A stretch of 64,000 nt of DNA from Thalassobaculum sp. OXR-137 (lineage in GTDB: Bacteria; Pseudomonadota; Alphaproteobacteria; Thalassobaculales; Thalassobaculaceae), in assembly GCF_034377285.1 (NCBI RefSeq), contig NZ_CP139715.1:186001-250000 (forward strand), read 5' to 3'. Within the stretch, counting starts at the first letter, position 1. Each line of letters starts with the position of its first letter. Under the pieces are notes generated by a model. That model was not told the DNA's origin and did not search any database. It saw only the letters and a list, made by a program, of their open reading frames with translations. Below are positions 45,035-53,604 of this stretch, piece by piece. The translations under genes were made by a program, and so were the position numbers.

Positions 45035-47137
45035 ATGGGCAACGGAAAAGCACCAAAAACAGGCATGAAACGGCGCGATTTCCTGGCGGGTGCCGGTGCG
45101 ATGGCGCTGTCCAGCCCGCTGATGGCACGCGCGGCGGTGGCCCAGGGCACCGGTCCCGGGATCGCCCCGGCCGGCGCGAAGATCGCGCGGCTCGGCATCT
45201 ATCCGGCCATCGGCATCTGCCGGGTCGGTGGGAGCAAAATGTGGTTCCACGCGCCGGAGGTCCCAGGCCTGCCGCCGAAACCGGCGGACGGCCAGTTCAA
45301 GGACGGCACGGAGAAGATCAAGAAGCAGGCCCAGCGCTTCCGCATCTACGCCTTCGACAAGGACGGCCGCGTGATCAAGGAGATCACCGCCGCCGACGGC
45401 GCCATCCAGTGGACCGTCCACGTCGCCAATACAAAGGCGGCCTGGTACGGCTTCAACAACCCGATGGACAATGGCGACCTCGCCCCCGGCCTGCCCGGGC
45501 AGCGGCGCAACCAGTATTTCACCCGCACGGAGCAGCGCCTCGAGAATCTGGTGATCGACGGCAAACCGACGACGATCTCGGGGACCGACACCAATCTCGG
45601 CGGGTCCGACGAAGCCTTCGCCATGGGCGGCACCTTCTGGGGCACCGAGCCGGTGGGCCTGGGCCATCTGCAGACCGACAGCGCCGGACATCTGCTGGTG
45701 GTGCCGCCGGACGGCGTCTCCAAGAGTCCGACCGGCGCCGGCATCACCAGCTTTGCCGACAATAACGGCTGGCATGACGACTGGTGCGACGGCCCGGTCA
45801 CGGCGACGGTCACCCTGTCCGACGCCCTGCCGACCGAGGCGGACCTGGACACCAACGCCGACGCCGCCTGGGTCGCCTGCGTCGGTCCGAACTTCGCGCC
45901 GGAGATCGCGCCGGTCTCGACGATGTACGACGTGATCTACGACATGAACGTGCGCATCGGCTGGCAGTCCCGGCCGGCCAAGCCGTCCTTCACCAAGGAC
46001 ATCTATCCGACGCTCCAGCGCCTGGGCCAGATGCAGTGGCTGACCGACGCCGCCAATCTGCGCGAAGCCTGGATGGGCGAGTATGTCGACTTCGCCGATC
46101 CGGCCTTGATCGACCGGCTGTCGAAACCCGTCAACACGGAGCTCCGCGCCCAGGCCTTCGCCCAGATCCGCCCGCCCTTCGAATTCTCCGGCAACACGGC
46201 CGCCGAGTATTTCACCGAGCAGCAGCTCAAGGTGCCGTACATGCTGGGCGACGGCATCAATTACGACGGCAGCCCCTATCAGTGGTTCCAGATGGTTCAC
46301 CTCCAGTACCAGTTCCTGGTCGACTGGAAGGACGGCAACTACATCGACGACTGGAAGCCGGACGAGAAGGGCATCACCGATTTCGACGAGATCCCGCTGG
46401 ACCAGCAGCCCCTGGCTCTGACCCAGGCGGCCCTGATGCCGCTCAGCGGCGGCGCCTTCCACCCGGGGGTGGAACTGACCTACTACCTGCGGCACAAGAA
46501 CCTGTACGCCCGCGCCCATCCTCAGGCGGACAAGCCGCTGTCGGAACCGTTCCGGGTGGCCCTGGGCGACCGGCCGACCCTGCTGCAGGATGTGGGCGCA
46601 CTGCTGACCCCGGAACTCACCCTGGTCGGCGACCCGGACAAGGGGATCGCCCCGGCCGTCGGCCCCTGCATGCCGGGCGACCTGACCCGCTGGATGGGGC
46701 TGCCCTGGCAGTGCGACGCGTTCAGTTGCCAGCAGGTGCTGATGCAGAGCGACTTCCCCACGGCCGTGTGGTGGCCCGCCCTGCTGCCGATCGACGTTCT
46801 CCCCGTGGCCTTCCTGGAAGACCAGGTGATCAAGGGCGAGACCCGGGACGGTCGGAAGCTCGGCCGCGAGCAGCGGGTCAAATACTTCAACCGGCGCGCG
46901 GACTGGAAACGCGGGGTGGCCGGTATCGGCTACCACGCCAATGCCAGCTACTGGGACGGCATCACCGACATGATCCAGCTCTGGGAGCGTATGGGCTTCG
47001 TGGTCAAGCGCGAGGTCCCGGAGGAGGTCGCCCGCGAGCTGGGCATCCCGCGCGAGGTCTATGCCGAGGTGCAGCGCGGCGACACCATGGAGTTCCGCTT
47101 CAAGTGGCGTCCGACGGACGGGCAGCTCCCGAACTGA
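45035..47137 (+). CDS. LodA/GoxA-type quinoprotein oxidase-like protein with Tat signal
   Basis: This 700-residue protein begins K-R-R-D-F-L-A-G-A, a twin-arginine signal, so it is probably exported folded. The fold markers of LodA-type amino-acid oxidases are present: R-I-G-I/L-Y-P near residue 50, the G-G-A-F-H-P-G-V-E segment near residue 475, and L-P-W-Q-C-D near residue 557 with the Trp that becomes the tryptophylquinone. The cysteine that cross-links to that Trp in CTQ enzymes is not seen in or just before the G-G-A-F segment. LodB-type flavoprotein follows immediately, as in authentic LodAB pairs. Confidence 0.8.
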   Translation: MGNGKAPKTGMKRRDFLAGAGAMALSSPLMARAAVAQGTGPGIAPAGAKIARLGIYPAIGICRVGGSKMWFHAPEVPGLPPKPADGQFKDGTEKIKKQAQRFRIYAFDKDGRVIKEITAADGAIQWTVHVANTKAAWYGFNNPMDNGDLAPGLPGQRRNQYFTRTEQRLENLVIDGKPTTISGTDTNLGGSDEAFAMGGTFWGTEPVGLGHLQTDSAGHLLVVPPDGVSKSPTGAGITSFADNNGWHDDWCDGPVTATVTLSDALPTEADLDTNADAAWVACVGPNFAPEIAPVSTMYDVIYDMNVRIGWQSRPAKPSFTKDIYPTLQRLGQMQWLTDAANLREAWMGEYVDFADPALIDRLSKPVNTELRAQAFAQIRPPFEFSGNTAAEYFTEQQLKVPYMLGDGINYDGSPYQWFQMVHLQYQFLVDWKDGNYIDDWKPDEKGITDFDEIPLDQQPLALTQAALMPLSGGAFHPGVELTYYLRHKNLYARAHPQADKPLSEPFRVALGDRPTLLQDVGALLTPELTLVGDPDKGIAPAVGPCMPGDLTRWMGLPWQCDAFSCQQVLMQSDFPTAVWWPALLPIDVLPVAFLEDQVIKGETRDGRKLGREQRVKYFNRRADWKRGVAGIGYHANASYWDGITDMIQLWERMGFVVKREVPEEVARELGIPREVYAEVQRGDTMEFRFKWRPTDGQLPN

Positions 47138-47144
47138 GGCGGCC

Positions 47145-48242
47145 ATGGCAAGGACCGTTGCCGTCATAGGGGCGGGCATCGCCGGACCGGCCGCGGTGCT
47201 CTCGCTCGCCCAGGCCGGGCTGGACGTGGTCTGGATCGCCCCCCCGCCCGAAGCCGGACACGATCCGGTCGGCGAAACCCTCGCCCCGGCGGCCAATCCG
47301 ATCATCGAGCGTCTCGGCCTCGCCGAGGCGATGGCATCGGCCGGCCACCGCCCGTCCCACACCACCCTGTCCGCCTGGGGCAGCGACCAGCTCGTCGACC
47401 GCAACGCGATCCTGCATCTGGAGGGGCCAGGCCTGGTTCTCGACCGCGCCCGGTTCGAGGCGGACCTGCGGCACCACGCGGAGACGGCCGCCGGCCGGAT
47501 GATCGCCGCCAGGCTGAGCGAGGCCCAGGCAGCGCAGGGCGTCTGGCACCTGACCCTGGAGGGCGGACAGACGGTGACCGCCGAGGCGGTGGTGGACGCC
47601 TCGGGCCGGAGCGCCGCGATCGCCCGCCACCACGCCGAGCGCCACCGGGCCGACCAGCTCATGGCCGCCCATGCCTTCCTGCCGCATCGCGACGACACCG
47701 TCGAGCCGACCCGGGCGGTGCTGATCGAGGCGGTGGAGACCGGCTGGTGGTACGCGGCGCTGCGTCCGGACGGAAGCCTGTCGGTCGCCTATTTCACCGA
47801 CCCGGACCTGCTGGGCGAAAGTCCGACCCGCGGCCTGGATGCCTGGACCCGGCTGATCGGCGAGACCCGGCATATCGGCCGGTGGATCGAGGATGCGGGC
47901 TTCGCCGTCGAGGCCGCGCCGCAGCTGTCGAGCGCCGGCACCACATGGCTCGTCCCGCCCGCCGGCCGAGTCGGGGACGCACCGTGGATGGGCGTGGGCG
48001 ACTGCGCCGCGGCCTTCGATCCACTCTCCTCCCATGGGCTGACGACCGCGCTCTGGGCGGGAGCGCGGAGCGGCGGCGTGCTGTCGGCGGCCCTGCAGGG
48101 CGACGACACCGCGCTGGAGGCCTATGCCCGGTCGGTCCTGGACGGGGTGGCTGGCTTCCTCGCCCAGCGGCGCAGCATGTATGCCCTGGAGCGCCGGTTC
48201 GCCGATGCGCCGTTCTGGCAACGCCGTCACGGCGCGGGGTAA
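47145..48242 (+). CDS. LodB-like FAD-dependent maturation protein
   Basis: This 365-residue flavoprotein of the tryptophan-halogenase/PHBH fold has G-A-G-I-A-G-P-A-A near residue 8, the family's G-E-T-L-A-P near residue 45, and G-D-C-A-A-A-F-D-P-L-S-S-H-G near residue 285 (FAD). LodB proteins modify the partner oxidase's Trp during quinocofactor formation and are encoded next to it. It starts seven bases after the LodA-like stop. Since it lacks a signal peptide, maturation would occur in the cytoplasm before Tat export of the partner. Confidence 0.84.
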   Translation: MARTVAVIGAGIAGPAAVLSLAQAGLDVVWIAPPPEAGHDPVGETLAPAANPIIERLGLAEAMASAGHRPSHTTLSAWGSDQLVDRNAILHLEGPGLVLDRARFEADLRHHAETAAGRMIAARLSEAQAAQGVWHLTLEGGQTVTAEAVVDASGRSAAIARHHAERHRADQLMAAHAFLPHRDDTVEPTRAVLIEAVETGWWYAALRPDGSLSVAYFTDPDLLGESPTRGLDAWTRLIGETRHIGRWIEDAGFAVEAAPQLSSAGTTWLVPPAGRVGDAPWMGVGDCAAAFDPLSSHGLTTALWAGARSGGVLSAALQGDDTALEAYARSVLDGVAGFLAQRRSMYALERRFADAPFWQRRHGAG

Positions 48243-48259
48243 ACGGGGGCGGCGCCCCG

Positions 48260-48649
48260 CTACCGGAACAGGAACCGCTTGTGGGCGTCGGCCATGTTGC
48301 GGGCGCGGATCAGGAACTCCTGGGCGGCCCGAGGGTCGACCGTGTCGGCCAGGGTCTCGGCGAACAGGGCGAGCCAGCGGTCGAAATGCGCCGCCGTCAG
48401 CTCGCCGATCCCCGCATGCACTCGCATCGGCATGCCGTCATAGCGGCCGGTCAGGTTCAGCACCGACGACCAGAACGCCTTCAGCCGCTCGAAATGCGCC
48501 GGCCAGTCCTCCACGTTGCGCATGAAGACCGGGCCGAGCACTTCGTCCTCCCGGGCACGGCTGTAGAAGGTCTCCACGACGAGCGAGATGTCGTCCTCGC
48601 TGACCCGGGCGAAGGGCGGTTCCAGGGGCGGATTTGCTTCAGTGTTCAT
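48260..48649 (-). CDS. group III truncated haemoglobin
   Basis: This 129-residue 2-on-2 globin has L-V-E-T-F-Y near residue 23, F-W-S-S-V-L near residue 59 and the proximal-His region A-A-H-F-D-R-W-L-A-L-F near residue 87. This pattern is typical of trHb group III. Such globins bind O2/NO; their cellular role is uncertain. It is encoded convergently with the LodB-like gene, 17 bases away. A long interrupted palindrome lies just upstream of its start. Confidence 0.9.
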   Translation of the reverse strand: MNTEANPPLEPPFARVSEDDISLVVETFYSRAREDEVLGPVFMRNVEDWPAHFERLKAFWSSVLNLTGRYDGMPMRVHAGIGELTAAHFDRWLALFAETLADTVDPRAAQEFLIRARNMADAHKRFLFR

Positions 48650-48659
48650 GCCGGCACGC

Positions 48660-48710
48660 TAGAGCAAATCACGATCAGATGGAAACATCTGATCGTGTGA
48701 ATTTGCTCTA
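48660..48710. repeat. long interrupted palindrome upstream of the truncated haemoglobin gene
   Basis: TAGAGCAAAT ... CGATCAGATG-GAAA-CATCTGATCG ... ATTTGCTCTA forms two perfect 10-bp stems separated by a 2/5-base internal loop and closed by a GAAA tetraloop. It is AT-richer than the surroundings and may be a mobile palindromic repeat or a terminator for the TetR gene upstream. Confidence 0.7.
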
Positions 48711-48741
48711 TCTTGAACAGGTTAGAGGGCACGCCCCCGCG

Positions 48742-49356
48742 TCACGCGGCGAGACGGGGCGTGTAGAGCAGCTTCACATAGGAGCGCAGCAGCCGGATCT
48801 GCTCGGCCAGTACGCCCGGCTGTTTCAACGCCTTGGCCATCACGATGCCGCCCTCGGTCACCGACGACACCATGTCGGCGAGCGCGTCGATATCCACCAC
48901 GTCGTTCGCCGGATAGCGGGCATGGATCGCATCGAAGATCCGCCGGAACCGGTCGCGCCAGGCCAGCACGCCCATCCGGTTCAGCTCGCGCACTTCGCGG
49001 TCGAACAGGACCTCGTTGTAGCAGTAGGTGGCGACCAGACAACCCGGATGCCCCTGCTCCATCTCGCCCATGATGGCGGCGAAGCGGTCGAGCCCGTCCA
49101 GAAAGGCGGCCAGCGGGTCCTCGCCCTCCTCCGCCGCGAACAGGTCGTCCAGCACCGCGTCGTCCCGCTTCAGGAAGCGGATCAGCATGGCGCGCGCCAG
49201 CTCGTTCTTGTCCCGGAAGTGATAGAAGAAGCCGCTCTTGGTGATGCCAACGGCAGCGATCACCTCCTCGATCGAGGTCGCGCCGAAGCCCTTGGCCAGC
49301 ACCGCGTCCTCGGCGATGTCCAGAATCTTCTCCCGTGTCTGCTCTCCTCTGCGCAT
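48742..49356 (-). CDS. TetR/AcrR-family transcriptional regulator
   Basis: This 204-residue one-component regulator has an N-terminal HTH at residues 9-55 (S-I-E-E-V-I-A-A-V-G-I-T-K-S-G-F-F-Y-H-F). The C-terminal ligand domain is helical. It diverges from the homocysteine-methyltransferase-like gene with a 140-base gap, so that gene or the truncated haemoglobin downstream may be a target. The shared gap contains GTACGG and its inverse CCGTAC far apart, too weak to call an operator. Confidence 0.88.
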   Translation of the reverse strand: MRRGEQTREKILDIAEDAVLAKGFGATSIEEVIAAVGITKSGFFYHFRDKNELARAMLIRFLKRDDAVLDDLFAAEEGEDPLAAFLDGLDRFAAIMGEMEQGHPGCLVATYCYNEVLFDREVRELNRMGVLAWRDRFRRIFDAIHARYPANDVVDIDALADMVSSVTEGGIVMAKALKQPGVLAEQIRLLRSYVKLLYTPRLAA

Positions 49357-49498
49357 TTTCGATTTCCTCCTGCACGTACGGTTCCGCCTCCGAGGTAGAG
49401 GGCAATTGTTTCAGTTCGATTTCCGTACCGCAGGTTTACTAGCGTTAACCAATCCTTCCGGGGATTTTCGCGCCTCCCACAACCGGAGGAGGCCAACC

Positions 49499-50455
49499 AT
49501 GGCACGCTATCGCACACGCCTGCCGCAGCTCGACGGCGGGCCCTTCCTGACCGACGGCGGTCTCGAAACCACCCTCGTCTTCATCGACGGCATCGACCTG
49601 CCGCATTTCGCCGCCATCGACCTTCTGCGCCGCGAGGGCGGCCGCGAGCGGCTGAAGCGCTATTCCGAACAGTATCTCGAGATCGCCCGGGCCAACGGCT
49701 GCGGTTTCATTCTGGAGAGCGTCACCTGGCGCGCCAGCCGCGACTGGACCCGCAAGCTCGGCTATTCCGAGGCCGAGCACCTGCGCCTGAACCAGATCGC
49801 CATCGCCGACCTGGCCGCCCTGCGCGACCGATGGGAGACGCCCGCCACGCCGGTCGTGGTGTCCGGCAATATGGGCCCGCGCGGCGACGGCTACGATCCG
49901 GGCGAGGTGATGACGGCGCAGGAGGCCGAGGCCTATCACGCCTCCCAGATCGCCCTGTTCGGCGACACCGAGGCGGACCTGGTCACCGCCATGACGATCA
50001 CCAACACGCCGGAGGCGATCGGCATCGCGCGGGCGGCCGCCAAGCGGGCGATGCCCAGCGTCATCTCCTTCACCCTGGAGACCGACGGGCGTCTTCCCAC
50101 CGGCCAGCCCCTGCGCGAAGCCATCGAGGAAACCGACGCGGCGACCGGCGGGACCGCCGCCTACTACATGATCAACTGCGCCCACCCGACCCATTTCGAG
50201 GCGGAACTGGTGAAGGGCGGCGACTGGGTGAACCGCATCCGCGGCGTCCGGGCCAATGCCTCGACCCGCAGCCATGCGGAGCTGGACAACTGCACCGACC
50301 TGGACGCCGGCGATCCGGAACAGCTCGGCCGCGACTATGCCCGGCTGCGGAAGCTGCTGCCCGCCGCCAACGTGTTCGGCGGCTGCTGCGGCACCGACCA
50401 TCGGCACGTGGAGCAGATCTGCGGCCAGTGCACCTCCCATGTCCGGGCGGCCTGA
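49499..50455 (+). CDS. homocysteine S-methyltransferase-family protein
   Basis: This 318-residue zinc-dependent methyltransferase-fold protein has D-G-G-L-E-T-T-L near residue 18, a zinc Cys in M-I-N-C-A-H-P near residue 225 and the paired Cys in G-G-C-C-G-T-D near residue 298. Family members transfer methyl from S-methylmethionine, SAM or betaine to homocysteine. This version may use another thiol or methyl donor. AGGAGG lies seven bases before the ATG. The GNAT gene starts one base after the stop, so the two form an operon. Confidence 0.9.
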   Translation: MARYRTRLPQLDGGPFLTDGGLETTLVFIDGIDLPHFAAIDLLRREGGRERLKRYSEQYLEIARANGCGFILESVTWRASRDWTRKLGYSEAEHLRLNQIAIADLAALRDRWETPATPVVVSGNMGPRGDGYDPGEVMTAQEAEAYHASQIALFGDTEADLVTAMTITNTPEAIGIARAAAKRAMPSVISFTLETDGRLPTGQPLREAIEETDAATGGTAAYYMINCAHPTHFEAELVKGGDWVNRIRGVRANASTRSHAELDNCTDLDAGDPEQLGRDYARLRKLLPAANVFGGCCGTDHRHVEQICGQCTSHVRAA

Positions 50456-50456
50456 G

Positions 50457-51053
50457 ATGGACGGGATGAGCTATCTCGACCTGACGCTCCGGCCGGCCAC
50501 CTCCGACGACGCCCGGGCCCTGGTCGAGATCGTCGAGATGGCGAGCGAGGGTCTGGTCACCCATATCTGGCGCGGGATGGCCGAGCCGGGCGAGAGCCCG
50601 CGCGACGTCGGCCTGCGCCGGGCGCGCCGGGGCGACGGCGCCTTCTCCCATGTCAACGCCACGCTCGCGACCTTGGCCGGGACCGTCCAGGGCGGGCTGA
50701 TCGGCTACCCGATCGGCGCCGCCCAGCCGATCGGCTCGGACATGCCGCCCCTGTTCGTGCCCCTGCAGGAACTGGAGAACCGGGTGCCGGGAAGCTGGTA
50801 CGTGAACGTGCTGGCGGTGATGCCCGACCGGCGCGGCCAGGGGATCGGCAGCCGGCTGCTGGTCGAGGCAGAACGCCAGGCCCGCGACTGCGGCTGCACC
50901 CGGATGTCGATCATCGTCTCCAGCGCCAATGCCGGGGCGCGCCGGGTCTACGAGCGCTTCGGCTTCGTGTTCGACGCGGAGCGCCGGATGGGCGAGAGCG
51001 CGTGGAAGAACCCCGGCACCCACTGGCAGCTTCTGGTGAAGCCGCTCGCCTGA
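50457..51053 (+). CDS. GNAT-family N-acetyltransferase
   Basis: This 198-residue protein has the acetyl-CoA motif R-R-G-Q-G-I-G-S-R-L near residue 122 and the C-terminal A-R-R-V-Y-E-R-F-G-F near residue 162. It acetylates an amine on a small molecule or protein; the substrate is not known. A second in-frame Met (50466) could be the start. It is packed against the methyltransferase-like gene and is convergent with the DUF599 gene. Confidence 0.87.
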   Translation: MDGMSYLDLTLRPATSDDARALVEIVEMASEGLVTHIWRGMAEPGESPRDVGLRRARRGDGAFSHVNATLATLAGTVQGGLIGYPIGAAQPIGSDMPPLFVPLQELENRVPGSWYVNVLAVMPDRRGQGIGSRLLVEAERQARDCGCTRMSIIVSSANAGARRVYERFGFVFDAERRMGESAWKNPGTHWQLLVKPLA

Positions 51054-51057
51054 GAGG

Positions 51058-51759
51058 TTAAGTGCGCGACAGCGCCCGGTGCGCCCGCGAGCGGAACTCC
51101 CGGCGGTACAGGATCGCCACCACCCACAGGGAGGCGGCGATCAATGCGACCGGGTGCAGAAACCAGGCGCAGGCGGCGAGCCCGAAATAATAGGCGTGCA
51201 TCCCGCCATTGTAGTGCCGGGCCGCCAGGGTCGCGATCCGGGCCACCACCCGGGCTCGGGCCCGGGCGACCTCGGGATCGTCCGCCGCCCCCGGCTGCGG
51301 GATCGAGCCGAGCACGACCGCGGCGTTGTTGTGCAGCCGCAGCGACCAGGCGAGCCGGAAGAAGGCGTTGATGAAGACCACGATCAGCGCGCCGACCATC
51401 AGGCCGAACCGGTCCCGCGTGGTTTCCAGCAGATAGTCGAAGCCGTTCAGCACGGCGACCGCATGCTCGCTGCCGCCGATCATCGCCGCCAGGCCGCCGA
51501 TCACGAAGATCGAGGTCGAGGCGAGGAAGGCGGAATTGCCGGCCAGCGAGCGCAGGATCTGGATATCGATGATCCGGTTGTCCCGGTGCACCGCCGCCTC
51601 CGTCCAGTCCCCACGCCAGCCCTGCATCAATCCGGACAGGTTCGCGCCGCGCTCGGCCGCGCGCTCGCCGAACATCTCGTAGCCGAGCCATGCGGAGACG
51701 AAGACGACCAGGGCCAGGACGTCGAACGGGGAGAGGATCTGCATCAGCGTGTTCATCAC
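51058..51759 (-). CDS. DUF599-family membrane protein
   Basis: This 233-residue integral membrane protein has four to five hydrophobic segments. The family motif is visible as R-D-N-R-I-I-D-I-Q-I-L near residue 60, then A-F-L-A-S-T-S-I-F-V-I-G-G near residue 80. DUF599 proteins are of unknown function and common in alphaproteobacteria. Two consecutive Met codons make the exact start uncertain by one residue. It diverges from the SDR gene. Confidence 0.84.
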   Translation of the reverse strand: MMNTLMQILSPFDVLALVVFVSAWLGYEMFGERAAERGANLSGLMQGWRGDWTEAAVHRDNRIIDIQILRSLAGNSAFLASTSIFVIGGLAAMIGGSEHAVAVLNGFDYLLETTRDRFGLMVGALIVVFINAFFRLAWSLRLHNNAAVVLGSIPQPGAADDPEVARARARVVARIATLAARHYNGGMHAYYFGLAACAWFLHPVALIAASLWVVAILYRREFRSRAHRALSRT

Positions 51760-51919
51760 CGCTTGCGATAGCAGATTTTCCGCCGCGCCGCCGCTTGCGA
51801 ATGCAGCCGCACCCGCCGACCCCTGTCGCTTTCACCCTGTGCCTCGGCGCGCGAGACGCTTACGGTTTGCCGACAAACGGCTCCCCCGAGGGGACCACAG
51901 GATCGGCCGGGAGGAAGGC

Positions 51920-52669
51920 ATGGGATCGCTGGACGGGAAGATCGCCGTCATCACCGGCGCGGGCAAGAATATCGGCCGCGAGATCGCGCTGACGCTCGCC
52001 CGCGACGGGGCGGCGGTCGTGGTCAACGGACGCGGCGATCAGGCCGCCGTCGACGCGGTGGCGCAGGAGATCCGGGCCCTGGGCGGCCGCGCCTTTGGCC
52101 ATCTCGCCGACGTGTCCGACGAGACCGCCGTCACCGCCATGGTCGAGCGGACGGTCGGTGCGTTCGGCGGCATCGACATCGTCGTCAGCAATGCTGGCCT
52201 GCGCCGCCAGACCCCGTTCCTGGAGATGGGCCTGGTCGAGTGGCGCGAGATCCTGTCGGTCGCTCTGGACGGCGCCTTCATCCTCGCCCGCGCCTGTGTG
52301 CCGCATATGATCGGCCGGCAGGGCGGTGCCATCGTCGGCCTGTCCGGCGTGTCGACCCATGTGGGCACGCCGGAGCGCTGCCACGTCTCCGCCTCCAAGG
52401 CCGGGCTGGAAGGGCTGATGCGGGCGCTGGCGGTCGAACTCGGACCGCACGGCATCACCGCCAATTCCATCGCCCCCGGTGCCATCGACACCGTGCGCGG
52501 GGCCGCTGCCGGGCAGATGCCCAGCAGCATGCGCGCCGCCGGCGTGCCGGCGGGCCGCAAGGGCCGCGTGGAAGAGATCGCCGCCATGGTCCGCCATCTG
52601 GTCGGACCCCACGGCCGGTTCATCACCGGCCAGACCATCCATGTGAACGGAGGAGCGTTCCTGACATGA
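51920..52669 (+). CDS. SDR-family protein lacking the catalytic tyrosine
   Basis: This 249-residue short-chain dehydrogenase fold protein has T-G-A-G-K-N-I-G near residue 12 (cofactor), S-N-A-G near residue 90 and Ser in G-L-S-G-V-S. Where classical SDRs have Y-x-A-S-K, the sequence reads C-H-V-S-A-S-K, so Val (GTC) replaces the catalytic Tyr while the Lys stays. Ordinary dehydrogenase chemistry is doubtful; a neighbouring His may substitute, or the protein may act as a lyase or dehydratase. GGGAGGAAGG precedes the ATG. It overlaps the TauD-type gene by ATGA. Confidence 0.85.
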   Translation: MGSLDGKIAVITGAGKNIGREIALTLARDGAAVVVNGRGDQAAVDAVAQEIRALGGRAFGHLADVSDETAVTAMVERTVGAFGGIDIVVSNAGLRRQTPFLEMGLVEWREILSVALDGAFILARACVPHMIGRQGGAIVGLSGVSTHVGTPERCHVSASKAGLEGLMRALAVELGPHGITANSIAPGAIDTVRGAAAGQMPSSMRAAGVPAGRKGRVEEIAAMVRHLVGPHGRFITGQTIHVNGGAFLT

Positions 52670-53493
52670 GCAACCTGCCTTTCGAGAACGAGCCGATCTC
52701 GCCGCATATCGGGCTGGAGATCACCGGGCTCGACCTCAACGCGCTGGACGACGACACCACCGCCGCCCTGCGCCAGGCGTTCAACGACCGCCACGTGCTG
52801 GTGATCCGCGACCAGAAGCTGACGCCGGAGCAGCAGGTGCGCTTCGCCGAGCGGATCGGCGAGCCGGCCATCTACCCGCTGCTGAACGGGATCGAGGGCT
52901 TCCCGATGATCACCCCGATCATCAAGGAACCGGAGGAGCGCAACAATTTCGGCGGGCTCTGGCATAGCGACACGACCTACATGGAGACGCCACCGATGGC
53001 GACCATGCTGCTGGCGCGCGAGATCCCGCCGGTCGGCGGCGACACCCTCTTCGCCTCCCAGGTCGCCGCCTACGAGGCGCTGTCGGACGGCATGAAGGCG
53101 ATGCTGGCGCCGCTGCGCACGATCAACAGCTCGGCCAAGGCGAACGCGACCAAGACCCGCGAGGACCGGGTGAAGGGCGACGACGCTAAGAAGGAGTTCA
53201 CCTCCTGCCATCCGGTGGTGCGCACCCATCCGGAGACCGGCAAGAAGGCGCTGTACCTCAATGTCGGCCATACGGTGCGGTTCGACGGCTTCACCGAGGA
53301 GGAGAGCGCGCCGCTGCTCGGCTGGCTGCACCAGCACCAGGTGCGCGAGGAGTTCCAGTGCCGGGTGCGCTGGCGCGAGGGCACCCTGGTGATGTGGGAC
53401 AACCGGGCGGCCATGCATCTGCCGGTGAACGACTACCACGGCCACCGCCGGGAAATGCACCGGATCACGCTCAAGGGCGACAAGGTGGCGTAA
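52666..53493 (+). CDS. TauD/TfdA-family Fe(II)/2-oxoglutarate dioxygenase
   Basis: This 275-residue enzyme has the H-x-D in L-W-H-S-D-T-T near residue 102 and the distal His in A-A-M-H-L-P-V-N-D-Y near residue 248. The Arg in H-R-R-E-M-H-R binds 2-oxoglutarate. It is translationally coupled to the SDR-like gene by a 4-base overlap, so the two likely act on the same compound, with oxygenase and SDR steps in sequence. The substrate is unknown. Related in layout to the TauD-type gene at 41927, but not a close copy. Confidence 0.9.
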   Translation: MSNLPFENEPISPHIGLEITGLDLNALDDDTTAALRQAFNDRHVLVIRDQKLTPEQQVRFAERIGEPAIYPLLNGIEGFPMITPIIKEPEERNNFGGLWHSDTTYMETPPMATMLLAREIPPVGGDTLFASQVAAYEALSDGMKAMLAPLRTINSSAKANATKTREDRVKGDDAKKEFTSCHPVVRTHPETGKKALYLNVGHTVRFDGFTEEESAPLLGWLHQHQVREEFQCRVRWREGTLVMWDNRAAMHLPVNDYHGHRREMHRITLKGDKVA

Positions 53494-53524
53494 CGCGGAT
53501 CGGGTGTCGGCGTTACAAAAACAT

Positions 53525-53592
53525 GTCATCCCGAACTTGTTTCGGGACCTCAAGGCCGGGCCAGCGAGGTCCCGAAACGAGTTCGGGATGAC
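53525..53592. repeat. composite palindromic element, GTCATCCCGAAC type
   Basis: GTCATCCCGAACTTGTTTCGGGACC on the left and its near-inverse on the right flank a short GC-rich core. A second copy at 62269 has the same arms. It lies between the convergent TauD-type and molybdopterin-oxidoreductase genes. Confidence 0.82.
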
Positions 53593-53604
53593 GGAATTGG
53601 ATGG

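Noticed and set aside
44993-47698. Open frame of about 900 codons on the minus strand opposite the LodA-like and LodB-like genes
   Set aside because: It is a GC-driven antisense frame; the plus-strand genes have family motifs and sensible starts.
49357-49498. GTACGG and CCGTAC in the TetR-methyltransferase gap as a TetR operator
   Set aside because: The arms are about 45 bases apart, much wider than TetR-type operators, and short enough to be chance.
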